Source: Ruminococcus sp. YE71
Lineage (GTDB): Bacteria > Bacillota > Clostridia > Oscillospirales > Ruminococcaceae
Assembly: GCF_900119155.1 (NCBI RefSeq)
Contig: NZ_FPIR01000001.1
Span: 124,001 to 188,000 of the forward strand
DNA: 64,000 nt
Direction of reading: 5' to 3'
Each line of letters starts with the position of its first letter. Position 1 is the stretch's first letter. Of this stretch, positions 40,872 to 48,403 are shown one piece after another. The notes beneath the pieces are model-generated. The model saw only the letters and a program-made list of their open reading frames with translations. It was not told where the DNA came from and made no database searches. A program made the translations under genes and the position numbers.

Positions 40872-41630
40872 ATGGAACTGAAAAACTTTATCGCTAGCGG
40901 AGATATCTACGACGTATACGAATCCGACGGCATGGCTGTAAAAGTCTACAAGGACGAGAAGTACAAGGAGAAGTGCCTGTACGCTGCCCTCACCCACGCA
41001 AGATGTGAGACTTCGCTGAAGTTCTCCGACCTGAAAATACCCGTGCTGCACGAGGTTTCGCTCATCGACGGCAAGTGGGCTATCTCGATGGACTGGATAG
41101 AGGGCAAGACCCTCGGTCAGCTTATCGACGAGGATCCCGACAGAGCCGATATGTACATCGACAAGCTGGTTGACATCCAGTGCGAGATCCACGATCAGTA
41201 TATGCCGCTCCTCTCGAAACTCAAGGACAAGCTGGCAAGACAGATCAAGTCGCTGGGTCAGATCGACGAGATCAAGAAGTACGAGCTCCTCACCCGTCTC
41301 GACTCGATGCCCAAGCACATCAAGCTCTGCCACAACAACTTCGACCCCGACTGTGTCATCCTCAACGACGAAGGCACCTTCGTACTCAACTGGGGCAGTG
41401 CTCGTCAGGGCAACGCTTCGGCTGACGCGGCAAAGACCTACCTGCTGCTCTCGCTGAAGAGACCCGCACTCGCCGACAAGTATCTGGACAAGTACTGCAC
41501 CGCCACAGGCACATCCATGCACTACGTTCAGCAGTGGCTCCCCATCGTGGCAGCCGCCCAGCTCGACAAGGGCATCGAGGAGCAGAAAGACCTCCTCATG
41601 AGATGGCTCGACGTAGTAGACTGGCAGTAA
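40872..41630 (+). CDS. aminoglycoside-phosphotransferase-fold protein, probable pseudokinase
   Basis: A 252-residue protein with the APH/choline-kinase fold. The nucleotide-binding lysine is kept (MAVKVYK, K24) and the hinge-like WAISMDWIEGKTLGQLI is typical. The usual catalytic HGDxxxxN reads HNNFDPDC at 154-161, so the catalytic Asp (N156) and metal Asn (C161) are replaced. The DxW metal motif reads LNWGSA (N173). The following ARQGNASADAAKTYLLLSLK is normal for the family. All three key residues being changed argues for loss of kinase activity, with possible ligand binding retained. AAGGAG precedes the ATG. It is monocistronic. Confidence 0.8.
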   Translation: MELKNFIASGDIYDVYESDGMAVKVYKDEKYKEKCLYAALTHARCETSLKFSDLKIPVLHEVSLIDGKWAISMDWIEGKTLGQLIDEDPDRADMYIDKLVDIQCEIHDQYMPLLSKLKDKLARQIKSLGQIDEIKKYELLTRLDSMPKHIKLCHNNFDPDCVILNDEGTFVLNWGSARQGNASADAAKTYLLLSLKRPALADKYLDKYCTATGTSMHYVQQWLPIVAAAQLDKGIEEQKDLLMRWLDVVDWQ

Positions 41631-41770
41631 GTAAGCCCTGCGCCAAAGCCCTCTCAATTTCAGTTGTACAGACTTGATAGTTTGTGCGGCTCGAGGGCGG
41701 CAGTTGGTGTGGGACGCTAATGACTCACCTTAGCAGGTCTTTAACGATCATCAAAAGTCAATCATTTTTA

Positions 41771-41799
41771 CAGGGCGGAGGAGAACATCTTCCGCCCTG
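41771..41799 (+). terminator. hairpin after the pseudokinase gene
   Basis: CAGGGCGGA pairs with TCCGCCCTG around an 11-base loop, about 140 bases after the stop. It has no U-run, so its role is uncertain. The rest of 41631-41935 contains a degenerate family A piece (AAAAGTCTTTGGAAAGG, near 41865-41881) and nothing else recognised. Confidence 0.4.
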
Positions 41800-41935
41800 A
41801 ATCATATCTTCATCAAATCGGCGAGAAACAAAATGAAGAAACCCGATCCATTTTTCCCAATATTAAAAGTCTTTGGAAAGGTTTCCACCAGTTAAAATCC
41901 CCACATTTTTCCCTCAATTTTTTCGCGGCGAGGGG

Positions 41936-41964
41936 TTGATTTTTAGGCGTTGGTATGTTATAAT
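41936..41964 (+). promoter_or_regulatory. sigma-A promoter for the CbiB-like gene
   Basis: TTGATT at 41936-41941 and TATAAT at 41959-41964 with a 17-base spacer, 46 bases before the ATG. Confidence 0.7.
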
Positions 41965-42009
41965 AAAGAGTAATCTATATACTCTGTTATATGAAGGAGC
42001 AAATAAAAT

Positions 42010-42981
42010 ATGTTGATAAGCACTCTCGCCGCTATGACGGCAGGATATATTCTGAGCGTGGTGGTCGGAACACCGCGCGTTATCAGTGCTTCAAGGCTCA
42101 CCGCCATCCTCTGCGACAAGCTCGCGCCTTCCATCTCGGGCAAGTACGAGGACAGCGACGAAGGTCAGCACACCGCAGGCACCGTGTACCTCACACTCAT
42201 CATCCTCATCGCACTTCTGCCTTTGCTGCTCATTCTCGTGTTGCTGTACACCTTCATCCCCGTGCTGGCGATTATCCTCGACGGTGTCATCTGCTGGAGC
42301 GTCATGGATCTGAAAGGCGTGCAGAAGCTCTCCGCGGCTGCCGCCCGAAGCGTGAGGTCGGGCAACTACGCTAAGACCGAGCGCTGCGCTTCCGTTATCA
42401 GTGGCATCAACTGCGCCGACCTTGAGGACGACGAGCTGATAAAAGCCACTATCCAGGGCATCGCTGACAGGACTGTTGATTCGGCGGCTGCACCGCTGCT
42501 GTATATGTTCCTGCTGGGCGGCCCCGCAGGTCTGCTGTTCCGCATGATCGACACCGCCGCGAACCTCTGCCCCACCGAGTCCGACCCCGAAAAGAACTTC
42601 GCCGAGCCGCTCAAAAAAGCTCAGAACGCTCTCTGCTTCCTGCCCGGTAAGCTCGCTTCGATAATCATGCTGGTGGACGCGCTGTTCCTTAAACTTAACA
42701 CAAGATCCGCCGAGAAGATACTCAAAAGCGATTCGGGCAAGTGCCTGCGCACCTGCTTCGGCGGCTGCCGCGCAGTACTCGCAGGCGTGCTCGGTATCTC
42801 CATGATCCCCGAGGAGGTCTACAACGAACAGTTCCTCCGCACCTACACCATCGGCGAACAGCTCAAAGAACCTCAGAGCTCAGACATCAACATCGCCAAT
42901 CAGCTGATGAACGGCACAGCTTTCATCATTATGATGCTGCTCTTCGCAGTAAAGCTGACCATCGGCGTCTTCATGATATGA
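42010..42981 (+). CDS. CbiB/CobD-like adenosylcobinamide-phosphate synthase, divergent
   Basis: A 323-residue polytopic membrane protein of the CobD/CbiB family, which attaches aminopropanol phosphate to adenosylcobyric acid. The family pattern is visible in the N-terminal AAMTAGYILSVVVGTP, in MDLKGVQKLSAAAARSVRSG (about 99-118), and in ATIQGIADRTVDSAAAPLLY with FLLGGPAGLLFRMIDTAANL (about 146-186). Several conserved residues differ from what I know of the family: the GDP near the N-terminus is GTP, and the (S/A)ENxVDG block is ADRTVDS. It may be a functional divergent enzyme or a drifted copy. AAGGAG lies upstream; a strong terminator follows. Confidence 0.75.
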   Translation: MLISTLAAMTAGYILSVVVGTPRVISASRLTAILCDKLAPSISGKYEDSDEGQHTAGTVYLTLIILIALLPLLLILVLLYTFIPVLAIILDGVICWSVMDLKGVQKLSAAAARSVRSGNYAKTERCASVISGINCADLEDDELIKATIQGIADRTVDSAAAPLLYMFLLGGPAGLLFRMIDTAANLCPTESDPEKNFAEPLKKAQNALCFLPGKLASIIMLVDALFLKLNTRSAEKILKSDSGKCLRTCFGGCRAVLAGVLGISMIPEEVYNEQFLRTYTIGEQLKEPQSSDINIANQLMNGTAFIIMMLLFAVKLTIGVFMI

Positions 42982-42986
42982 ACCCC

Positions 42987-43011
42987 GCGGCGCGTCAGCG
43001 CCGCTTTTTTT
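42987..43011 (+). terminator. intrinsic terminator after the CbiB-like gene
   Basis: GCGGCGC / GCGCCGC with the loop GTCA (42987-43004) is followed by seven T. Confidence 0.9.
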
Positions 43012-43390
43012 GTGTGCGGGTTTAGCTGGGGGAAACTCGCCTTAGCTTCGCACGGCTAGAAGAAAGGTTCTCCCCTTGCCGTGCGAAGCTAAGGCGGACC
43101 CCTTTCCAAAGACTTTTGATATGTTGTTCGGTGGATGTGGTCGGGAAGATAGTCCCTTGACATTTCAAAAGATGTATTCTGAGGATTACGCTCAAATGGT
43201 GCGTAACGCTCTTCATGAACGTCTTTTTGGCAAAGAGCGCACAATTGAAGAGAAGAGCGCCACTCTACCCGACCTGCACAAAGTCGGGTAGAAACACCCA
43301 AAAGCCAAAAAGCATAAAAAGTTTTAGTGAGGGGGTTTGGGGGAAGACCCTTTTTCAAAAGGGTCTCCCCCAAGCAAAACCCGCACTCAT
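43012..43390. repeat. family A repeat, copy 7 (long form)
   Basis: The longest copy. The left hairpin is expanded by a 19-bp perfect inverted repeat (43038-43056 with 43078-43096, CGCCTTAGCTTCGCACGGC). The interior (43140-43245) matches copy 3, and the right hairpin GGGGGAAGACCC...GGGTCTCCCCC is at 43339-43371. It ends ACCCGCACTCATGA. The ends GTGCGGGTTTAGCTGGGGG and the inverse of CCCCCAAGCAAAACCCGCAC are imperfect inverted repeats. Confidence 0.85.
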
Positions 43391-43413
43391 GAGAAAAAAA
43401 TCAGAAATAATTG

Positions 43414-43445
43414 GCATAAATAAAAGACAGCGAGCGGCATATAAT
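43414..43445 (+). promoter_or_regulatory. sigma-G/F-like promoter for the spore protein gene
   Basis: GCATAA at 43414-43419 and CATATAAT at 43438-43445 are separated by 18 bases, resembling the forespore sigma pattern (GNATA / CATnnTA). The -10 also contains TATAAT, so sigma-A use is not excluded. Confidence 0.45.
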
Positions 43446-43485
43446 ATTAGTGCAAGCCCGAAACGAAACAGAAAGGACGAACGAA

Positions 43486-43674
43486 ATGAAAGGTGTAACT
43501 ACTCCCGAAGGCAGACAGACTCTTGAGAGATTCAAGATGGAGGCAGCAAGCGAGGTCGGTGTAGACCTCAAGCAGGGCTACAACGGCGACCTTACCTCAA
43601 GAGAGGCAGGCTCGGTCGGCGGTCAGATGGTCAAGAAGATGATCGACTCCTACAAGCAGGGCGGCAGACACTAA
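43486..43674 (+). CDS. alpha/beta-type small acid-soluble spore protein
   Basis: A 62-residue DNA-binding protein of the SASP alpha/beta family, which coats spore DNA. It contains the family blocks RFKMEAASEVGVDLKQGYNG, then GDLTSREAGSVGGQMVKKMI, including the usual E-x-G-V near the GPR protease site. AAAGGA lies 9 bases before the ATG. It stands alone with a sigma-G-like promoter and a strong terminator. Its presence implies the sporulation pathway or a relic of it. The length is as usual for the family. Confidence 0.92.
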   Translation: MKGVTTPEGRQTLERFKMEAASEVGVDLKQGYNGDLTSREAGSVGGQMVKKMIDSYKQGGRH

Positions 43675-43707
43675 GTTCTGCACGATGACTCAGCCGTAAG
43701 CTGAGAA

Positions 43708-43744
43708 ACAGCGGAGACCGTGAAAAAGTCTCCGCTGTTTTTTG
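43708..43744 (+). terminator. intrinsic terminator after the spore protein gene
   Basis: A 12-bp stem AACAGCGGAGAC / GTCTCCGCTGTT is followed by TTTTG. A smaller hairpin CTCAGC / GCTGAG precedes it at 43689-43704. Confidence 0.88.
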
Positions 43745-43859
43745 TTACGAAATGTCAATGTTTTAAGAAATCAAACATTCAGACACATGATATCTCGAAT
43801 TTCGTCGGATATTCCTGATAAAATAGTATATCATACTTTTTTCTATATGGAGGATCATC

Positions 43860-44583
43860 ATGAAAAAGAAAATCGCCGCTGCCTGCCTTGCTCTCGTAAT
43901 GACACTTTCGGCAGTCTCCTGCGGAAAAAGCGCTGAGAGCTCGACCTAAGATTCCGACGAGAAAAAGACTTCCGTGACGACTGCCGCCGAGTCGCCCGAC
44001 GAGACCGAACCTGCTGTCACGACCTCGGCAACGACTACGACGACCACTACCTCCACCGCTTCGACCACGACTCAGACGACCACTTCCGCGGCGAAGACCC
44101 ACCCAGCCGCTCCGCCGTTCAACTCATCAAATTACGACTTCGGCGACTTCTATATGCTCTGCGAGGAGGACACCGTTTTCCATAAGGTGGACGATACCCT
44201 CTTCTACGGCGAGGGCAACCATACCGAGGTGGTGTACTACATCCGTTACCTTCAAGGAGACCGCCGAAAATGCCGCCGTGCAGGAGGAAAAGGGCAGGTT
44301 CGACAGGCTGATGGAGTTCGTGACTTCCGAGACGATGCAGCAGCTCAAAGCGCTGGCTTACGACCTAGTCAAGACCTACGCTCAGGAAAAGGTCTACGAT
44401 ATGCTGCTCGAAAAAGCCGAGAGCATGGTGGACGACAAGATAGATCAGTTCAAAAACAGCGACAGCAAGATCAGCATAGCTATCGGCTACGGCAGCGACT
44501 GGTTCATCAAGCCCCTCATCATGGATAAGGTCAGGAGCCTGCTCGATGAATTCCGGGCTGAACAGGGCTGGGTGCATAACTAA
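43860..44583 (+). pseudogene. broken lipoprotein gene (stop and frameshift)
   Basis: The ATG at 43860 opens a lipoprotein signal peptide (MKKKIAAACLALVMTLSAVS, lipobox AVSC, C21). TAA at 43947 stops it after 29 residues. The same frame continues through DSDEKKTSVTTAAESPDETE and a threonine-rich linker into a folded region (NYDFGDFYMLCEEDTVFHKV). One extra base near 44245 then shifts the frame: YYIRY continues as KETAENAAVQEEKGRFDRLM in the next frame, to the stop at 44583. The downstream part keeps coding character, with an amphipathic helical stretch (LLEKAESMVDDKIDQFKNSD). Two separate lesions argue for a pseudogene rather than one sequencing error. The domain is not recognised. Confidence 0.75.
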
Positions 44584-44659
44584 ACGGCAGCATTAACAAA
44601 TATGGCATATTTTAACAGCATATATTTACAAGACTTTTAAATAATTTTGTCTATACCCC

Positions 44660-44688
44660 TTGAAATATTTTCTTAAATATTGTATAAT
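44660..44688 (+). promoter_or_regulatory. sigma-A promoter for the GGDEF-EAL gene
   Basis: TTGAAA at 44660-44665 and TATAAT at 44683-44688 with a 17-base spacer, 66 bases before the start. Confidence 0.75.
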
Positions 44689-44753
44689 ATAATAAAAGTC
44701 GCCTGCATATCGCTGTGCGGCTGATACCCTTTTTGCTTTTAGGGGGGAGAAGT

Positions 44754-46493
44754 TTGAGAAAAGATAAAAATAAAGAGAAAAATATAGACAAGACCCTGAG
44801 TCGGCTGTCGTCCAACGGGAATGCGCCAACGTATTTCTTCGCTCTGCTTCTGCTGTTGTTTTTCCTTGCCATCAGGCTTCTGACGATAGTTTCCAGGTCG
44901 GACGCGGCGTTCGGGTTCGCGGACATGAAAGTGCCGATGTCAACGCTGACAGGCGTGTTCTCATCGGTGTCGCATATGTGCATATTCTGCATCGTGGTGC
45001 TTTACGGCAAGGTCGGGTACTTCACCTCGCTGGGACTGCTCCTGCTGCAATTTCCGATGCAGCTGAACAACATCTTCGTGAACCACTCGCCGAGCACAAT
45101 CCCGGGCGTTTTCCTGAATCTCATGACCATCGTCGTCATGACGCTCCTGTACCGAAACAACGTCAGGATCAATAAATACCAGGAACGACTGCGAAATCAG
45201 GCGGTCACCGACACCCTCACGCGGCTCCCGAACCGCTTCGCCTGCACCGAGCTTGTGAATGATCTGGTGAAACGCGGCGGAAAGTTCGCGCTGGTGTCCA
45301 TCGACTTCAACAACTTCAAGAGCATCAACGATACCTTCGGGCACGAAATGGGCAACGACGTTCTCAGGGAGATCGCCCGACGGCTCAGGACGGCTGCCGA
45401 CTCGGGAAGTACGGGGACTCACGACTTCGTGACGAGACAGGGCGGCGACGAGTTCTCGCTTGTGATCCGTGACTACAGCTCCGAGGATCAGCTGCTGGAC
45501 TCCATCAGGTTCTACGAGAAGGAGCTTGCCCGACCCATGAGCATCACCGATTGCGAGCTGTACATGACCGCGAGCTTCGGCTACACCGAGTTCCCGACCG
45601 ACGCGGACAACACGGATATGCTATTCACCTGCGCCGACGCCGCCATGTACGAGGTCAAGCGCACCAACAGCAGTACCAACCGCATCCGCAGGTTCACGCC
45701 CGACCTCATGAACAACACCGAACGCACCCTCGACATTGAATGTAAGCTGAGACTCGCACTCGAAAACGAGACGGTGTTCTTCAATTTGCAGCCTCAGTTC
45801 GATATGGAGCACAGACTGCGCGGTTTTGAGGCGCTGGCGCGTATGAAGGACACCGACGGCAGTATGATAAGCCCGGGCGAGTTCATTCCCGTTGCGGAGA
45901 AGGTCGGGCTGATCGACAAGGTGGACATCTGTGTTCTGAAAAATTCCGCGAGATTTTTCAGTGAAATACTGAAAAAGACAGGCGCGGACATCACCCTCAG
46001 CGTGAACATCTCGGTCAGACACCTGATGAAGACCGATTTTCTTGCGGAGCTCAAAGCCATCATCGAGGAGTGCGGCCTGCCTGCATCGCAACTGGAGATT
46101 GAGATCACCGAGTCCATCATGATCGAGTCGGCGGACAAGGCGCTCCAATGTATCAACGACCTGAAGGCGATGGGCATCAAGATCGCCATCGACGATTTCG
46201 GGACGGGGTATTCATCGCTGAGCTATCTGAACAGTTTCCCTGCCGACCTGCTGAAGATCGACAAGTCGTTCATCGACAAGATGAACACGGGCGACTCGGC
46301 GAAGCAGTATGTTGCGGCTATCATTTCGATCGGACACATCATGAATTTCGGGGTAATTTCCGAAGGTGTGGAGGATATGGAACAGCTGGAGACGCTGCGG
46401 AGTATCGGATGTGATTTCATACAGGGATATATCTGGGGCAGACCGCTCGACCCCGAAGCGGCGGAAAAACTGGTACTCACCCAGAAGCAGTAA
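44754..46493 (+). CDS. membrane GGDEF-EAL cyclic-di-GMP protein
   Basis: A 579-residue protein for cyclic-di-GMP turnover. Three to four helices occupy about residues 25-135 (YFFALLLLLFFLAIRLLTIV, MCIFCIVVLYGKVGYFTSLG). The GGDEF domain (about 150-310) has the intact motif RQGGDEF, so synthesis is possible. The EAL domain (about 325-575) keeps GFEALARM, LSVNISVRHL, IEITES, IDDFGTGYSSLSYL, KIDKSFI and SEGVE, so hydrolysis is probable. The start is best placed at the TTG at 44754, four bases after GGGGGAG; the alternative GTG at 44715 has no ribosome site. It has its own promoter and terminator. No PilZ or motility gene is near. Confidence 0.9.
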   Translation: MRKDKNKEKNIDKTLSRLSSNGNAPTYFFALLLLLFFLAIRLLTIVSRSDAAFGFADMKVPMSTLTGVFSSVSHMCIFCIVVLYGKVGYFTSLGLLLLQFPMQLNNIFVNHSPSTIPGVFLNLMTIVVMTLLYRNNVRINKYQERLRNQAVTDTLTRLPNRFACTELVNDLVKRGGKFALVSIDFNNFKSINDTFGHEMGNDVLREIARRLRTAADSGSTGTHDFVTRQGGDEFSLVIRDYSSEDQLLDSIRFYEKELARPMSITDCELYMTASFGYTEFPTDADNTDMLFTCADAAMYEVKRTNSSTNRIRRFTPDLMNNTERTLDIECKLRLALENETVFFNLQPQFDMEHRLRGFEALARMKDTDGSMISPGEFIPVAEKVGLIDKVDICVLKNSARFFSEILKKTGADITLSVNISVRHLMKTDFLAELKAIIEECGLPASQLEIEITESIMIESADKALQCINDLKAMGIKIAIDDFGTGYSSLSYLNSFPADLLKIDKSFIDKMNTGDSAKQYVAAIISIGHIMNFGVISEGVEDMEQLETLRSIGCDFIQGYIWGRPLDPEAAEKLVLTQKQ

Positions 46494-46510
46494 ATATAAA
46501 CCAAACCCAA

Positions 46511-46543
46511 AACGCCCCGAGCCCCGGTTCTCGGGGCGTTTCT
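46511..46543 (+). terminator. intrinsic terminator after the GGDEF-EAL gene
   Basis: AACGCCCCGAG pairs perfectly with CTCGGGGCGTT around an 8-base loop, followed by TCT. Confidence 0.8.
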
Positions 46544-46564
46544 ATGCAACCACCCCCGCACACC

Positions 46565-46660
46565 CCTCGGATGCGCCAGAGAATCAAAAAGTTTAGGGGA
46601 GGGTCTGGGGGAGACCCTTTTCAAAGGGTCCCCCCAGCAGGGGCGCGGGGACAGAGTCCC
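46565..46660. repeat. family A repeat, copy 8 (inverse)
   Basis: CGCCAGAGAATCAAAAAGTT, then GGGTCTGGGGGAGACCC...GGGTCCCCCCAG (hairpin 46606-46637). This is the reverse complement of the unit at 13102-13175. It is directly followed by a family B copy in the arrangement also seen at 13 and 16.5 kb. Confidence 0.75.
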
Positions 46661-46860
46661 CGCCCCGAAAGGTTGCTATGACCCGTAAGAGCGCCACAGT
46701 AACCCACAAATATAAAATCGGCATTTCCCAAAAAACAGAGAGAAAGAGCTCCGCAAGAAAGCAAAGCTCCACCTGACCTACAAGCGCGAAATGCCGATTT
46801 TATTTTGCCAAAAGAGCGAAGCGATTTTTGGCAAAGCCCCCAAATCGCGCCAGCGATTTC
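46660..46860 (+). repeat. family B repeat, copy 8 (divergent)
   Basis: The arms are AATATAAAATCGGCATTT (46709-46726) and GAAATGCCGATTTTATTTT (46788-46806). The CCGAAAGG piece precedes the left arm at 46664 rather than lying in the loop. The downstream flank is AGAGCGAAGCGATTTTTGGC, only partly like the consensus. Confidence 0.7.
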
Positions 46861-46901
46861 AAAAACACCCCCGAAAAAATATACCCTTCCGCACATAAGG
46901 C

Positions 46902-46935
46902 AAAAAAGGCACTTCTGCCTTTCGACAAAAGTGCC
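46902..46935 (-). terminator. intrinsic terminator after rplQ, end of the ribosomal supercluster
   Basis: On the minus strand GGCACTTTTG pairs with CAGAAGTGCC around an 8-to-12-base loop, followed by six U. Confidence 0.85.
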
Positions 46936-46960
46936 CTTATATCACATAACTGTATTTCTA

Positions 46961-47302
46961 TCAAACAAGCGAGATGATAGCCATTTCAGCTGCGTCGCCG
47001 CGACGGGGTCCGATCTTAACGATCTTGGTGTAACCACCCTGTCTGCCCTCGTAAGAAGGTGCGATCTCGTCAAACAGCTTCTTAGCAACAGCTTCCTTAG
47101 TTACATAGGAGAAAACCTGACGCTTAGAGTGCAGGTCGCCTGCCTTACCGAGAGTGATCATCTTTTCAGCCATAGCGCTGACTTCCTTCGCTCTCGTTAC
47201 AGTTGTTTCAATCTTACCGTTTTCCAGAAGATAAGTAACCATAGCTCTGAGCATAGCCTTTCTGTGGTCGCTCGTTCTTCCAAGCTTTCTTGTACCCGGC
47301 AT
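46961..47302 (-). CDS. rplQ: 50S ribosomal protein L17
   Basis: A 113-residue L17, a large-subunit protein near the exit-tunnel side. It opens [20 protein letters not shown], the standard L17 start. The ATG at 47302 has GGAG 9 bases upstream; the apparent extra residues MKI before it come from a TTG within the ribosome site and are not used. It is the last gene of the alpha operon, 24 bases after rpoA, and an intrinsic terminator follows. Confidence 0.97.
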   Translation of the reverse strand: MPGTRKLGRTSDHRKAMLRAMVTYLLENGKIETTVTRAKEVSAMAEKMITLGKAGDLHSKRQVFSYVTKEAVAKKLFDEIAPSYEGRQGGYTKIVKIGPRRGDAAEMAIISLV

Positions 47303-47326
47303 GATCTTCAACTCCTTCCTGATAAG

Positions 47327-48286
47327 TTAATTGTCTTCTTCAGAACTGAGGTCGTAGCCCAGCGAATGGAGCTTCTCCTTGACTTCGTCAAACGACTTCT
47401 TGCCAAGGTTTCTGACCTTCATCATTTCTTCAGCGGATTTTTCAATAAGGTCGTTCACAGTGTTGATACCTGCACGCTTCAGGCAGTTGAACGAGCGCAC
47501 CGATAAGTCAAGTTCCTCAATGGTCATCTCAAGGATCTTTTCCTTGCCCTTGTCGTCCTTTTCTACCATGATCTCAACAACACTTGCCTCTTCGGACAGG
47601 TCGATGAAGAGATTCAGATGCTCGTTGAGGAGTTTGGCTGCCATTGAAACCGCTTCCTTAGCGGAAATAGTACCATCGGTCCATACCTCTAAGGTGAGCT
47701 TGTCATAGTCTGTGATCTGACCTACACGGGTGTTTTCAACCGTGTAATTTACCTTCAGCACAGGGGTGTAGATGCTGTCAACAGCAATAACACCGATGGG
47801 TGCGTTGGGTGTCAGGGACTTGTTCTTTTCAGCAGAAACATAGCCTCTGCCTCTGTCGATGGTGATCTCCATATACAGCTTTGCGCCGGCGCCGAGGGTA
47901 GCGATGTGCATATCGGGCACGAGGATGTCTACCTCGGAATCTGCCTTGATGTCACCTGCGGTGACTTCGCATTCGCCTTCAGCCTCGATGTATATGGTCT
48001 TGGATCCTTCGCCGTACAGTTTTGCCGTAAGTCCCTTGAGATTCAGGATGATTTCGGTAACATCTTCCTTAACTCCCGGAATTGTCGTAAGCTCGTGGTG
48101 TACGCCATCGATCTTGACCGATGTTACAGCGACACCCGGTAACGAGGAGAGCAGTACCCTTCTCAAGCTGTTGCCTAAGGTAATACCGTAGCCACGCTCG
48201 AGCGGCTCAAGAACAAACCTGCCGTATGTGCCGTTTGCCTTAAGCTCTTCTGTTTCAATTTCAGGCTTTTCGATTTTTTCAAGCAT
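47327..48286 (-). CDS. rpoA: RNA polymerase alpha subunit
   Basis: The 319-residue alpha subunit that nucleates RNA polymerase assembly. The N-terminal assembly domain has [20 protein letters not shown] and [10 protein letters not shown]. The C-terminal domain (from about residue 245, [20 protein letters not shown], then [13 protein letters not shown]) contacts activators and UP elements. It sits between rpsD and rplQ, as in other Firmicutes. A 117-base spacer to rpsD contains a GC-rich hairpin. Confidence 0.98.
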   Translation of the reverse strand: MLEKIEKPEIETEELKANGTYGRFVLEPLERGYGITLGNSLRRVLLSSLPGVAVTSVKIDGVHHELTTIPGVKEDVTEIILNLKGLTAKLYGEGSKTIYIEAEGECEVTAGDIKADSEVDILVPDMHIATLGAGAKLYMEITIDRGRGYVSAEKNKSLTPNAPIGVIAVDSIYTPVLKVNYTVENTRVGQITDYDKLTLEVWTDGTISAKEAVSMAAKLLNEHLNLFIDLSEEASVVEIMVEKDDKGKEKILEMTIEELDLSVRSFNCLKRAGINTVNDLIEKSAEEMMKVRNLGKKSFDEVKEKLHSLGYDLSSEEDN

Positions 48287-48309
48287 TTAAAACCCTCCTG
48301 TTTTGTGGA

Positions 48310-48340
48310 TCCCATGCCGGCCGCAGACATCTGCGGCGGC
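48310..48340 (-). promoter_or_regulatory. GC-rich hairpin in the rpsD-rpoA spacer
   Basis: GCCGGCCGCAGA and TCTGCGGCGGC pair around CA near 48313-48337, with a one-base bulge. It lies between rpsD and rpoA. It may be a processing or regulatory structure; no U-run follows, so it is not a terminator. Confidence 0.45.
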
Positions 48341-48403
48341 AGTAAGGAACCATGATCTCGTTTACGATGGATGCAGCAGCTTCTATAAAGCCGCGGCGGG
48401 GGA

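Noticed and set aside
3718-46860. Regularly recurring repeats considered as a CRISPR array
   Set aside because: Copies are kilobases apart, vary in length and orientation, and have no spacers or cas genes.
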